Assembly: GCA_050261515.1 (NCBI GenBank)
Contig: JBLNDJ010000048.1
Location: forward strand, 62,001 to 126,000
DNA length: 64,000 bases
DNA from: JBLNDJ01 sp050261515
Lineage (GTDB): Bacteria; Acidobacteriota; Terriglobia; Bryobacterales; Bryobacteraceae
Reading direction: 5' to 3'
The notes under the pieces are model-generated. The model was given only the letters and a program-made list of their open reading frames with translations. It was not told the origin of the DNA and did not search any database. Both the position numbers and the translations under genes were made by a program. This document shows positions 42,321 through 52,764 of this stretch, piece by piece (position 1 is the stretch's first letter; the number at the start of each line of letters is the position of its first letter).

Positions 42321-43090
42321 AGCGTGTTCTCACTGCACTCATCCTCGCACCGCTGATCGTCTGGGTCGTCGTTTGGGGCCCGCTCTATGCGTTCCTGGCG
42401 GTGCTCAGCGCCGTCGCGCTGCTTTGCTACTACGAGTACGCGGGCATCGCCTCGGCGTACGGAATCGAGCGGCCGGGTCCCGCGGGCTATGCCGCGGGGC
42501 TGGTCGTGCTGCTGATGCCGCAGGACCCGACGCTGCTCTTGACGCTGGTCGCGCTGCTCGCGCTGGCGATCAACCTCGGAATGGCCGACCTCAGAAAGAG
42601 CCTGCCGCGCGCGGGGGCGATGTTCCTCGGGGTGGTCTATATTTTCGCTGTGTGGCGCACGGCGATTTTCCTGCGCGCGCGCAGTCCGTACTGGCTGCTG
42701 TTCGCGCTGGCGCTGAACTGGATCGCGGATTCAGCGGCGTATTACATCGGCCGCAAGTTCGGGAAGCACAAGATGGCGCCGCGCGTCAGCCCGGGCAAGT
42801 CGTGGGAAGGCGCGGCGGCGTCGCTGGCGGCGTCGATCGGGTTCGCGGTGCTGTATCTGCCGCGGCTGATTCCGGCGGCGGGGATCGGGCCGGCGGTTCT
42901 GCTGGGCGCGGCGGGAAACATCGCGGGGCAGATCGGGGATCTGGCGGAATCGGCGCTGAAGCGCGGCGCGGGAGTCAAGGACAGCGGCAACATGCTGCCC
43001 GGACACGGGGGATGGCTTGACCGCGTGGACAGCGTCCTGTTCGCCATGCCGGTGATTTATTTGATTGTCGGGTGGCTCTGGCCGGGCTAG
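42317..43090 (+). CDS. cdsA: Phosphatidate cytidylyltransferase
   Basis: A 257-residue integral membrane enzyme making CDP-diacylglycerol from phosphatidic acid and CTP, the entry to phospholipid synthesis. The family signature is complete: SALKRGAGVKDSGNMLPGHG followed by GWLDRVDS, near residues 210-237. About seven hydrophobic helices are present, with NWIADSAAYYIGRKFGKHKM before the signature. I used the ATG at 42317, which overlaps the uppS stop; the ORF extends upstream only as a shadow of uppS. It overlaps the following membrane-protein gene by 19 bp. Confidence 0.95.
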   Translation: MKRVLTALILAPLIVWVVVWGPLYAFLAVLSAVALLCYYEYAGIASAYGIERPGPAGYAAGLVVLLMPQDPTLLLTLVALLALAINLGMADLRKSLPRAGAMFLGVVYIFAVWRTAIFLRARSPYWLLFALALNWIADSAAYYIGRKFGKHKMAPRVSPGKSWEGAAASLAASIGFAVLYLPRLIPAAGIGPAVLLGAAGNIAGQIGDLAESALKRGAGVKDSGNMLPGHGGWLDRVDSVLFAMPVIYLIVGWLWPG

Positions 43091-43518
43091 GCATCTCCGC
43101 AGCTCTTATCTTCGTCTGGACGACGATCGGCGTGGCGATGAACGCGTCGGGAACGCTCTGCACAACGTGGAGGGTCTTCTTTTCCAGTTCGGTCATCGCA
43201 TTTCTGCTGTTGGCTGCCTTTTGGGCGACGTTTCGTCGTTCTGCAACAGTCAAGAGAGCTGCTGAGGATTCGGCAAAGGCGATGCTGATCGGCATGCTTC
43301 CTGAGATGTTGGTCTGCGCGTTCCTCGCGGCCGGCGACGGCAAAGCCCAAGTCACTTTCCTCTACCTACAAGGTCCACTCCCACACTCAGCGGTCGAAGC
43401 AATCGGGATGTACTTGCTTGGGACGAACCTGACCGGCGTGGTGGTCGGCTGTGTCGGCGCCGTGCTCGGGACTCTTGCGAAGTGGTCGGTGCTCAGAGTC
43501 CGAAGGGCATCTGCCTGA
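43072..43518 (+). CDS. Small membrane protein of unknown function
   Basis: A 148-residue protein with about four hydrophobic segments: GLGISAALIFVWTTIGVAM, FFSSSVIAFLLLAAFWATF, IGMLPEMLVCAFLAAG and LTGVVVGCVGAVLGTLA. I recognise no family. It starts with GTG inside the end of cdsA (19-bp overlap), so it is probably translationally coupled as the last gene of the envelope operon. Its codon use is less GC-extreme than that of its neighbours. It converges with the DJ-1 gene at a 22-bp gap. Confidence 0.6.
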   Translation: MALAGLGISAALIFVWTTIGVAMNASGTLCTTWRVFFSSSVIAFLLLAAFWATFRRSATVKRAAEDSAKAMLIGMLPEMLVCAFLAAGDGKAQVTFLYLQGPLPHSAVEAIGMYLLGTNLTGVVVGCVGAVLGTLAKWSVLRVRRASA

Positions 43519-43540
43519 TCGTCAGCTGGCTCCGGCAGGC

Positions 43541-44122
43541 CTAAGCTTCGACGCGACTCCCAAGCACCTTCAGAAACTGCGCCAGCCAGGCGGGATGCGC
43601 GGGCCAGGCGGGCGCGGTGACGAGGTTGCCGTCGGTGTGGGCCTGGTCCATCGCGACCTCAACGTAGTGGCCGCCCGCGCCGGTGACATCGGGCGCAACC
43701 GCCGGATAGCAACTGCACGATTTCCCGCTGACAACGCCCGCAGCGGCCAGCACCTGAGCAGCATGGCAGATCGCGGCGATCGGTTTGTTCGCCCCGGCGA
43801 AGTGCCGCACGATCTCGAGCACGCGCGGGTTGAGCCGGATGTACTCCGGAGCGCGCCCGCCGGGGATGACAAGGGCATCGTAGCTCTCGGCGCGGACCTC
43901 GTCGAACGTGGCGTTCAAGACGAAGTTGTGGCCCCGCTTCTCGCTGTAAGTCTGGTCGCCCTCGAAATCGTGAATCGCGGTGCGGACGAACTCGCCCGAG
44001 CGCTTACCGGGGCAGACGGCGTGGACCGTGTGTCCGACCATCGCGAGAGCCTGAAACGGCACCATCACTTCGTAGTCTTCGATGTAATCGCCCACCAGAA
44101 ACAGGATCTTCTTAGCAGCCAT
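43541..44122 (-). CDS. DJ-1/PfpI family protein
   Basis: A 193-residue cytosolic protein of the DJ-1/ThiJ/PfpI superfamily (glyoxalase III, deglycase or chaperone-like activities have been proposed). The start is KKILFLVGDYIEDYEV with the conserved Glu. The nucleophile elbow is AAICHAAQVLAAAG, whose Cys is the catalytic residue, preceded by DALVIPGGRAPEYIR. AWPAHPAWLAQFLKVLG closes the fold. I took the ATG at 44122; the longer frame runs into the divergent HEAT gene. The C-terminus of ~20 residues after the PfpI core is normal. Confidence 0.92.
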   Translation of the reverse strand: MAAKKILFLVGDYIEDYEVMVPFQALAMVGHTVHAVCPGKRSGEFVRTAIHDFEGDQTYSEKRGHNFVLNATFDEVRAESYDALVIPGGRAPEYIRLNPRVLEIVRHFAGANKPIAAICHAAQVLAAAGVVSGKSCSCYPAVAPDVTGAGGHYVEVAMDQAHTDGNLVTAPAWPAHPAWLAQFLKVLGSRVEA

Positions 44123-44172
44123 GCAAGCTATAGTCGCACGTTCGGCGAGTCTTATCGGGCTATGCTTGTCGC

Positions 44173-45066
44173 ATGGGGCCAGGCTTGCTGCTTCTCGCGC
44201 TCGTCGCCGGTGAGCATGTCGGGAGCATAGAGTTTTTCGGCTACAAGGGAATCGACGTTGCAAGGGTTCGGGAGGCTCTACCGGTGCGCGAGGGCGGGGA
44301 ATTCACCGGGGAAACCATCGAACAGGTGCGCCAGGCGGTGATTCAGGCAACGGGCAAGGCGCCTACCGACATCGCCGCGCCCTGCTGCGTGAATGGAAAC
44401 CACATTCTGTTCATCGGCCTTCCCGGCGCGTCGAACCGGCAATTCGTCTACAACGCGCCTCCGTCCGGCGACGAACGCCTTCCGCCGTACATTATGGATC
44501 TTCATCGCCGCTTCCTTGATGCTTTGCTGGTTGCGGTGCGCAAGGGGACTGCTCAGGAAGACCGGTCGAAGGGGTACTCGCTCGTGGAGGATCCGACGGT
44601 CAGATCAATTCAACGGTCCATTCGGCGTTGGGCGGTCAAACACGAACGCGAAGTTTTCCAGGCACTCGAGCGCTCTTCCGACGCCGAGCACCGCCAAGTC
44701 GCCAGTCTGGCGGCAGGCTATGCGCGCCAATCGCCCGAACAGATCCGCGCGCTGGTCCGCGCGGCGCGCGACCCCAACGACACAGTGCGCAATAACGCGA
44801 CCCGCGCTCTCGGTGTGCTCGTGGCATCCAAGGCTTCGTTAGCTGCTCAGATCGAGCCGGAGGCCTTCATCGACATGCTCAACTCGGGCGCGTGGACCGA
44901 CCGGAACAAAGCTTTGATGTTGCTGGCAGAGCTGACGGCCGGACGCGACCCAAACCTTCTGGCGAGGATCCGCTCTCGCGCGCTCGACGCGCTTGCCGAG
45001 ATGGCCGCCTGGCACGGAGGCTACGAACGCGACGCGCAGGCGATACTCGAACGGGTGCGTCAGTGA
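44173..45066 (+). CDS. HEAT-repeat protein with possible POTRA-like N-terminus
   Basis: A 297-residue protein. After a hydrophobic N-terminal stretch (GPGLLLLALVAGEHV) comes IEFFGYKGIDVARVREALPV, which resembles the POTRA strand-helix pattern of BamA-type proteins. Two cysteines follow (APCCVNG). From about residue 150 the protein consists of HEAT/ARM-like helical pairs (EHRQVASLAAGYARQSPEQI, PNDTVRNNATRALGVLV, SGAWTDRNKALMLLAELTAG). HEAT arrays bind partners; function is unknown. TATGCT lies 6 nt upstream of the ATG. The gene ends overlapping the opposing VWA gene by 7 bp. Confidence 0.75.
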   Translation: MGPGLLLLALVAGEHVGSIEFFGYKGIDVARVREALPVREGGEFTGETIEQVRQAVIQATGKAPTDIAAPCCVNGNHILFIGLPGASNRQFVYNAPPSGDERLPPYIMDLHRRFLDALLVAVRKGTAQEDRSKGYSLVEDPTVRSIQRSIRRWAVKHEREVFQALERSSDAEHRQVASLAAGYARQSPEQIRALVRAARDPNDTVRNNATRALGVLVASKASLAAQIEPEAFIDMLNSGAWTDRNKALMLLAELTAGRDPNLLARIRSRALDALAEMAAWHGGYERDAQAILERVRQ

Positions 45067-46301
45067 ATCGTCCGCGTCTTGCGGTTCATGTAGTCCATTA
45101 ACAGATACTGGCCAAGTGTATAGGGCGTCGTGAAATACGCCTTGCCGCGGCAGAGCTCCGTGATCTTCTGCACGAAGTTCACCAGGCCGTAGTCGGTCGC
45201 GAGCATGAAGGTGTTGATCAGAATTCCCTGGCGCTTGCAGCGCGCGACTTCTTCCAGCGTGCGGCTGATCACCAGCGGGTCCAGGCCGAAGGCGTTGCGG
45301 TACATGCGGCCGTCTTCGAGCGTGAGGGCCGAGGGCTTGCCGTCGGTGATCATGATGATCTGCCGCATGTCCTTCTTTTCCTGGTTCAGCAGGCGCTGCG
45401 CGAGGATCAAGCCGTCGCGCGTGTTCGTGTAATACGGGCCGACCTGCACCCGCGCGAGATCGTTCAGCCTCAGCTCCTCCGCCGTGTCGTGGAAGAGCAC
45501 GCACTTCAGGGAATCACCGGGATACTGTGTCCGGATCAGGTGCGCGAGCGCCAGCGCTACTTTCTTAGCCGGCGTGAAGCGGTCCTCTCCGTAGAGGATC
45601 ATGCTGTGGCTGCAATCGAGCATCAGGACCGTGGCGCACGAGCTCTGGTATTCCGACTGGTGCACGTGCAGGTCCGGGTAATCGAGATCGATCGGCAGCT
45701 TCACTCCATTGCGCCGCACCGCGGAAAACAGCGTCTCGCCGATATCGAGATTCAGCGTGTCGCCGAATTCGTAAACCTTCGAGGCGCCGCTAGTCTCGAC
45801 TCCGGTGGCGAGATCGCGTGTGTCGTGCGAGCCGAAGCTCGACTTGCCGAGGGACGCCAGCAGGTCCTTCAATGTCTTGAAGCCCAGGAAGTCGAGCGAT
45901 TTGTCGGTGACCTCGACCTTCACCTTGCGGTCGGCATCGCCTACGCCGCCCTGGCCGGGGCTCTCCGGGTCCTGCGGCTCTTCGGGGCGCAGGTAGCCCT
46001 CGTCGATCAGCTTCTGCACGAGGCGGTCGAGCAGTTGATCGAGTTGCTCCGGCGTCATGTTCTGGAGCTTCTGCATCATCTGCTCGGCCTGTTCGTTGTC
46101 GAAGAGCTGCCCGTCTTCGAGCGCCTTCTGAATGGCCTTTTTGAGGTCCTCGAGGTTGTGCTGGTTCATCTCGCTGAACTGCATGTAGCGCGACTGGTTG
46201 AAGCCGCTCTCGAGGAAAAAGTCGGCCAAGGCTTTGAGCAGGTCTTCGGCGCCGATGCCGAAGTCCTCTCCGGTGTAGCGCGAGTACTTGATCCACCGCA
46301 T
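45060..46301 (-). CDS. VWA-domain protein, MoxR partner
   Basis: A 413-residue protein with a C-terminal von Willebrand factor A domain. The metal-ion site is complete: DCSHSM, the Thr in YYTNTRDG and the Asp in ITDGKPS. The N-terminal ~130 residues are helical and Gln/Glu-rich (FSEMNQHNLEDLKKAIQKAL, EQMMQKLQNMTPEQLDQLLD), followed by an acidic linker (EEPQDPESPGQGG). No signal peptide or transmembrane helix is present. It lies 9 bp downstream of the AAA gene on the same strand, the usual MoxR-VWA pairing in which the ATPase acts on the VWA protein or a third client. Confidence 0.9.
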   Translation of the reverse strand: MRWIKYSRYTGEDFGIGAEDLLKALADFFLESGFNQSRYMQFSEMNQHNLEDLKKAIQKALEDGQLFDNEQAEQMMQKLQNMTPEQLDQLLDRLVQKLIDEGYLRPEEPQDPESPGQGGVGDADRKVKVEVTDKSLDFLGFKTLKDLLASLGKSSFGSHDTRDLATGVETSGASKVYEFGDTLNLDIGETLFSAVRRNGVKLPIDLDYPDLHVHQSEYQSSCATVLMLDCSHSMILYGEDRFTPAKKVALALAHLIRTQYPGDSLKCVLFHDTAEELRLNDLARVQVGPYYTNTRDGLILAQRLLNQEKKDMRQIIMITDGKPSALTLEDGRMYRNAFGLDPLVISRTLEEVARCKRQGILINTFMLATDYGLVNFVQKITELCRGKAYFTTPYTLGQYLLMDYMNRKTRTIH

Positions 46302-46310
46302 GGGCGCCCC

Positions 46311-47825
46311 CTAGTTGAATTGACGGCGGTAGCTCGAGCGCTGCCGCGATTCGGCATCGGCGGAGCCGTGCGCCTCGCGCTTGCGCTCCTCGGCAGCGAA
46401 GCCGCGCTCCTCGGAGCGGGCGATGCGCCGGTGGGCGTACAGGCCTTCGAGGACGAACTCGGCCGCAGAGGCGCGGAGCGCGGGCGGGTCCTTCGGGCCG
46501 AGATGGAACGCCGGCAGCTTGTCCATCAGCCCCTGGATTGAGGCGAGCTGCTGTACCATCGATGCCGAGTCGGCGCTCTCGTCGAGCTTGAGCGATCCGC
46601 CGAGGTCGAACCACTGGACCACCTGCGACATGTTGTCGTTCTCGAACAGGCTGTTGAAAACCTTCCCGACGGCGCCGCGGATCAGCTCGCGCGCGATCGT
46701 GTCGCCGCCCTTCAGCTCGCCTTCGTATTCGAGCTCGAGCTTGCCCGTCATCGCAGGCAGCGCGGCGTAGATGTCGAGCACGCGCGGCACCGCGAGCGGC
46801 TCCTTGGCGCGCAGGGCGCGGCGTTCGGCGTTCGAGACGACGTTTTCGAGCATCGAGATCGGCAGCCGCTGCGAGACGCCGGAGCGCTTGTCCACGCGCT
46901 TGTCCTCGCGCGCGAGGAAGGCGACCTGCTCGACGATCTCGCGGATGAAGTCCGGAATCTGGACGCGCACGGGGCCGGCGCCGCGCTCGGTCCACGCCTC
47001 CTGCCGCGTGATGGCCATGCCGTGCTCGGCAATGGCCGGATAGTGCGTGCGGATCTCGCTGCCGATGCGGTCTTTGAGCGGCGTGATGATCTTGCCGCGC
47101 GCGGTGTAGTCCTCCGGGTTCGCGGTGAAGACCAGCATCAGGTCGAGCGGCAGGCGCACCGGGTAACCTTTGATCTGCACGTCGCCTTCCTGCATGATGT
47201 TGAACAGCCCGACCTGAATTTTCCCGGCGAGGTCCGGCAGTTCGTTCACGGCGAAGATGCCGCGGTTGGCGCGCGGAAGCAGGCCGTAGTGCACCGTGAG
47301 CTCGTCGGAAATATCCTGCCCGCGGCGCGCGGCTTTGATCGGGTCGATGTCGCCGATCATGTAGGCAATGGTGACGTCGGGGGTGGCGAGCTTCTCGACG
47401 TAGCGGCGCTCGGGCGTGAGCCACGCGACGGGAGCCTCGTCGCCCATTTCCTCGATCATATTGCGGCACTGCTTGCAAATCGGGTGGTAGGGGTTGTCGT
47501 GGATCTCGCAGCCCTGAAGGTATGGGATCTGCGGATTGAGCAGATTCACCAGCATGCGGATGAGGCGCGTCTTGGCCTGCCCGCGCAGGCCGAGCAGGAT
47601 GAAATTGTGGCGCGCCAGAATCGCATTGACAATTTGCGGGACGACCGAATCCTCGAAGCCGAGAATGCCCGGAAACAGGTTCTCGCCCTTCTGAAGCTTG
47701 CAGACCAGGTTGGCGCGCAGCTCGTCCTTCACCGTGCGCAAACCAATGGAATTCTCTGAAAATGCTGTGCTACGCCGGAGTTCTCCGAGAGTAGACGGCA
47801 CTTCCCCGCTGAGTTTTGTCATCAT
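46311..47825 (-). CDS. MoxR/Mg-chelatase ChlI-like AAA+ ATPase
   Basis: A 504-residue AAA+ ATPase. Walker A is LGLRGQAKTRL, the Walker B region is RGIFAVNELPDLAGKIQVGL, and sensor 1 lies in MLVFTANPEDYTARGKIITP, as in ChlI/RavA-type proteins. Between Walker A and B is an unusual insertion with clustered Cys and His (GCEIHDNPYHPICKQCRNMI) that could bind zinc. The C-terminal ~130 residues are helical and end in a basic tail (SSYRRQFN). The ATG at 47825 begins MMTKLSGEVPSTLGELRRS. The VWA gene follows directly. The client is unknown. Confidence 0.9.
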   Translation of the reverse strand: MMTKLSGEVPSTLGELRRSTAFSENSIGLRTVKDELRANLVCKLQKGENLFPGILGFEDSVVPQIVNAILARHNFILLGLRGQAKTRLIRMLVNLLNPQIPYLQGCEIHDNPYHPICKQCRNMIEEMGDEAPVAWLTPERRYVEKLATPDVTIAYMIGDIDPIKAARRGQDISDELTVHYGLLPRANRGIFAVNELPDLAGKIQVGLFNIMQEGDVQIKGYPVRLPLDLMLVFTANPEDYTARGKIITPLKDRIGSEIRTHYPAIAEHGMAITRQEAWTERGAGPVRVQIPDFIREIVEQVAFLAREDKRVDKRSGVSQRLPISMLENVVSNAERRALRAKEPLAVPRVLDIYAALPAMTGKLELEYEGELKGGDTIARELIRGAVGKVFNSLFENDNMSQVVQWFDLGGSLKLDESADSASMVQQLASIQGLMDKLPAFHLGPKDPPALRASAAEFVLEGLYAHRRIARSEERGFAAEERKREAHGSADAESRQRSSYRRQFN

Positions 47826-47993
47826 GCATCCCCGTTACCCGCATTCTAGCAGACGTCAAACGGCAGTCAGGCGTTGCGGCGCGGTGGGGGGTGCGGGGTC
47901 GCGTCGTTGCGGCCCGCGCCCGTGCGGCGTTGCGCTTGGGGCCTGCCCCACGGAGCGGGTCTTTGCTATCGTGTAGTTCCCGGGGAGGGAAAA

Positions 47994-48833
47994 GTGTTTA
48001 TGCCGGAAACGGCATTTCAAAGGTTCTGGCGGCGGCTTCAACAAATCGGCCTCAATGCGTATGAGGCTCGCTCGTACCTCGTGCTGGTCGGGCACCCGCG
48101 CTTCAAGGCGCTCGAGTTGGCGGCGCGCGCGCACGTGCCGCGGCAGAAGATCTACGAGGTGCTCGACAGCCTGGTTGAGAAAGGCTTCGCGCAGGTGGTC
48201 CAGGAGAAGACCAAGCTGTTTTCCGCGGTCGATCCGGCGCTGGCGATCCCGGCGTATCTGGCGGCCAAGCGGAAGCTGATCGAGCAAGAGTTGACCGAGC
48301 AGACGCGCGCGGCAACGGGGCTCATCGAGGACCTGAACGAGTCATACTCGGAAGGGCAGGGCGAGCGCGGCACACTCGACTACCTGCGGATCGTGAGCGA
48401 TCCGGTGCAAACCGCGTCGCAGTATCGCGGGATGCTGGCCGAGGTCGAGGGCGAGTACCTCGAATTCTCGCGGCCGCCCTACGCGGTAGACCCGCTCGAC
48501 GAAGCGCTCGTCAAGCAGGCGCGCCTGCGTGGCGTCCGCTGCAAACTGCTGCTGGTGGCGGGCTCCTATGACGATGAGCACCGCCAGCGGCTCGAAGAGT
48601 ATCAGCAGGCCGGCGTCGAGATCCGCGTGGCCGAGTCGCTGCCGATGAAGCTAGCGCTATTCGACTGCCGCAAAGGATTGATCGCCCTGCTCGATCCCGT
48701 GGTCACACGGCCAGCGTGGACCGCGCTCGTCTTCGACCACACCGGATTGGGCGAGGCGATGAAGGGCCTGTTCGAGGACCACTGGCACAGGGCCGCGGGC
48801 AGTGCGTTCAACGGAACATCCCAAGGAGAGTGA
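47994..48833 (+). CDS. TrmB-family transcriptional regulator
   Basis: A 279-residue regulator of the TrmB type, best known as sugar-responsive repressors/activators in archaea. The N-terminal winged helix is clear (LQQIGLNAYEARSYLVLVG, AHVPRQKIYEVLDSLVEKGF), followed by a coiled coil (AKRKLIEQELTEQTRAATGL) and an effector domain (CKLLLVAGSYDDEHRQRLEE, FDCRKGLIALLDPVVTR) like that of TrmBL2-type proteins. I chose GTG at 47994 because GGAGG lies 5 nt upstream; the ATG two codons later is 11 nt away. It is 3 bp upstream of the isomerase gene and may control it and glgX. Confidence 0.85.
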   Translation: MFMPETAFQRFWRRLQQIGLNAYEARSYLVLVGHPRFKALELAARAHVPRQKIYEVLDSLVEKGFAQVVQEKTKLFSAVDPALAIPAYLAAKRKLIEQELTEQTRAATGLIEDLNESYSEGQGERGTLDYLRIVSDPVQTASQYRGMLAEVEGEYLEFSRPPYAVDPLDEALVKQARLRGVRCKLLLVAGSYDDEHRQRLEEYQQAGVEIRVAESLPMKLALFDCRKGLIALLDPVVTRPAWTALVFDHTGLGEAMKGLFEDHWHRAAGSAFNGTSQGE

Positions 48834-48836
48834 CCG

Positions 48837-49754
48837 ATGCCATCCCGTCGTGAATTTCTGGCCGCTGCAACGGCAGCCGCCGCCGGCCTGCGCACCGCCA
48901 CCGCGGCCCCCGCGGACAAGATCTCGCTGGCCGCCTGGTCGATCAATCGCAGCTTCTTCCGCAACCAGCGCTGGAAGAACATTGAGCTGCCGAAGATCTG
49001 CCGCGAGCAGCTCGGCATCGAGGGACTGGAGTTCGTCAACCAGTTCTTCGAGCTTCCCACCATGGGTTCCCTGCGGAAGGTGAAGAAGCAAGGAGAGGAC
49101 AACGGCGTCGCCTTCGTCCGCATCATGGTGGACGACGAAGGCCCGATGGCCGCCATCGATAAGGCCGAGCGCATGCAGGCCGCCGTGGCCCACCGCAAGT
49201 GGATCGACATTGCGCATTACCTCGGCTGCAAGGACATACGCTGCAACGTCTACGGCGGGCCGCAGGACTGGACGCAGGACGCCGATTTCGCCAAGCGCGC
49301 CGCCGAGAGCTTCAACGACCTGCTCGATTACTCGAAGGGCTCCGGGCTCGACCTCTGCATCGAGAACCACGGCCGCTCGTCGTCGAACGCCGATATGCTT
49401 CTGGCGGTGATGAAGGCCGTGAACAATCCGCGCCTCGGCACGCTGCCCGATTTCGGCAACATCAACAAGGGCGACGATCGCTATGAAGTGATCCGCCGGC
49501 TGCTTCCGTATGCGAAGGGCATCTCGGTGAAGGCGGCTTGGCGCGACGGCGATACGCATCCGGGCTGGGACCTCGAGAAGCTGATCCAAATCTGCCGGGA
49601 GGCCGGGTTCCACGGCTGGTGGGGGATCGAATCGAGCTACCGCGGTTCGAAGCGCGAAGAAGAAATCACGCCCGACGAGCTGTGGGAGAACGAATTAAAA
49701 GGCATCCGGCTGACCAAGCGCGTCATCGAACGAACGGTGTTCGAGAAGACATAG
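48837..49754 (+). CDS. Sugar phosphate isomerase/epimerase-like TIM barrel, Tat-exported
   Basis: A 305-residue exported xylose-isomerase-like protein. The Tat signal is SRREFLAAATAAAAG (residues 3-17). The barrel shows ISLAAWSINRSFF, LGIEGLEFVNQFFEL, DIRCNVYGGPQDW, LDLCIENHGRSSSN with the metal-ligand Glu, LGTLPDFGNINKG, and GWWGIESSYRGSK with the last Glu. All four metal-binding positions of the family appear present. Substrate unknown. It starts 3 bp after the TrmB stop, and glgX follows after 31 bp, so the three form an operon. Confidence 0.88.
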   Translation: MPSRREFLAAATAAAAGLRTATAAPADKISLAAWSINRSFFRNQRWKNIELPKICREQLGIEGLEFVNQFFELPTMGSLRKVKKQGEDNGVAFVRIMVDDEGPMAAIDKAERMQAAVAHRKWIDIAHYLGCKDIRCNVYGGPQDWTQDADFAKRAAESFNDLLDYSKGSGLDLCIENHGRSSSNADMLLAVMKAVNNPRLGTLPDFGNINKGDDRYEVIRRLLPYAKGISVKAAWRDGDTHPGWDLEKLIQICREAGFHGWWGIESSYRGSKREEEITPDELWENELKGIRLTKRVIERTVFEKT

Positions 49755-49785
49755 GGCCGCCGCGGCGGCGGCACGGGAGACTCCG

Positions 49786-51870
<2,085 letters not shown>

Positions 51871-51896
51871 TTGGTGGGGCGGCCGAGGTCTTGCGC

Positions 51897-52139
51897 TCAC
51901 CAGGTGGCGCTGAGCGGCGCGACCACTACCCACGCCACAGCGGCCACCGCCGCGATCACGGAGGCCCAGCCGATCGAGTCGAGGATCTCGGGAACGCGCG
52001 TGGGCCGCGGCGCGGCCGTGCGCTGCAGCACGCGCCGGTCGAACCCCGCCGGAGCGCGCAGGCCGGAGAACTCCGCGGCAAGCTGCGCGTCGATGCGGCC
52101 GAGCGCCGCGCGCAGGTCTTCAAACGATCTTGATTGCAT
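51897..52139 (-). CDS. Small single-pass membrane protein, possible anti-sigma partner
   Basis: An 80-residue protein with a helical, charged N-terminal part (FEDLRAALGRIDAQLAAEFS) and one transmembrane helix near the C-terminus (GWASVIAAVAAVAWVVVAPL). It starts inside the ECF sigma gene (20-bp overlap), the usual place for an anti-sigma factor. It has no zinc motif (HxxxCxxC) and is very short. An anti-sigma role is inferred from position and topology only. Confidence 0.65.
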   Translation of the reverse strand: MQSRSFEDLRAALGRIDAQLAAEFSGLRAPAGFDRRVLQRTAAPRPTRVPEILDSIGWASVIAAVAAVAWVVVAPLSATW

Positions 52140-52674
52140 CGGCGTCCTCCTTCAGCATAGCCGCAGCGAGCAGCTTCCGGGCGCGGTGCAGGTAGGTCTT
52201 CACGGTGCCTGACGGCAGCCCGAGCATCCGCGCGACCTCTTCGTAGGACCGCTCCTCCATGTAGAAAAGCACGATCACCTGCCGGTACTTCTCGGGAAGC
52301 GAGGCGAGCAGGCGCGCGACGTCGGGCTCTCCGCGGCCGTCGCGCGCGCGGGTCTGCCGCGACTCGGCCGCGAAGCGCACCTCCTCGACGTCAAGCGAAA
52401 CGGTCCGTTCGGCCGCGTGGCGTTTCGAGGCGGTGAGGCAGGTGTTGCGCCCAATGGTGAAAATCCAGGTCCCGATCGACGCGCGGCCCTCGAAACCGGG
52501 CAGCGCGCGCCAGATCCGGATGAAGGCCTCCTGCGCCGCATCGTCCGCCGCGCTCGCGTTGCCGAGGATGGACCAGGCGAGGCGGTATACCTTGTCCCGG
52601 TATTGGGCCAGCACAAGCTCGAACGCCTCCGTGTATCGTCTCGCCGCCAGGTGCGCGCGGATTTCGTCGTCCAT
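52120..52674 (-). CDS. ECF RNA polymerase sigma factor
   Basis: A 184-residue extracytoplasmic-function sigma factor. Region 2 is FELVLAQYRDKVYRLAWSIL then NASAADDAAQEAFIRIWRAL and IGTWIFTIGRNTCLTASKRH, which contacts the -10. Region 4 is LASLPEKYRQVIVLFYMEER then SYEEVARMLGLPSGTVKTYL with a helix-turn-helix that reads the -35. A ~25-residue charged linker separates them (AESRQTRARDGRGEPD). The small membrane protein gene overlaps its end. The signal sensed and its target promoters are unknown. Divergent from the 163-residue membrane protein. Confidence 0.94.
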   Translation of the reverse strand: MDDEIRAHLAARRYTEAFELVLAQYRDKVYRLAWSILGNASAADDAAQEAFIRIWRALPGFEGRASIGTWIFTIGRNTCLTASKRHAAERTVSLDVEEVRFAAESRQTRARDGRGEPDVARLLASLPEKYRQVIVLFYMEERSYEEVARMLGLPSGTVKTYLHRARKLLAAAMLKEDADAIKIV

Positions 52675-52764
52675 CGGATCGAACCAGTTTAGACTCCCGC
52701 GCCGCTGCCCGATGTTTCACGGCGGCGTTGAAACATTGCGGCTCCCGCGCAGGTCTCAAGGGGC

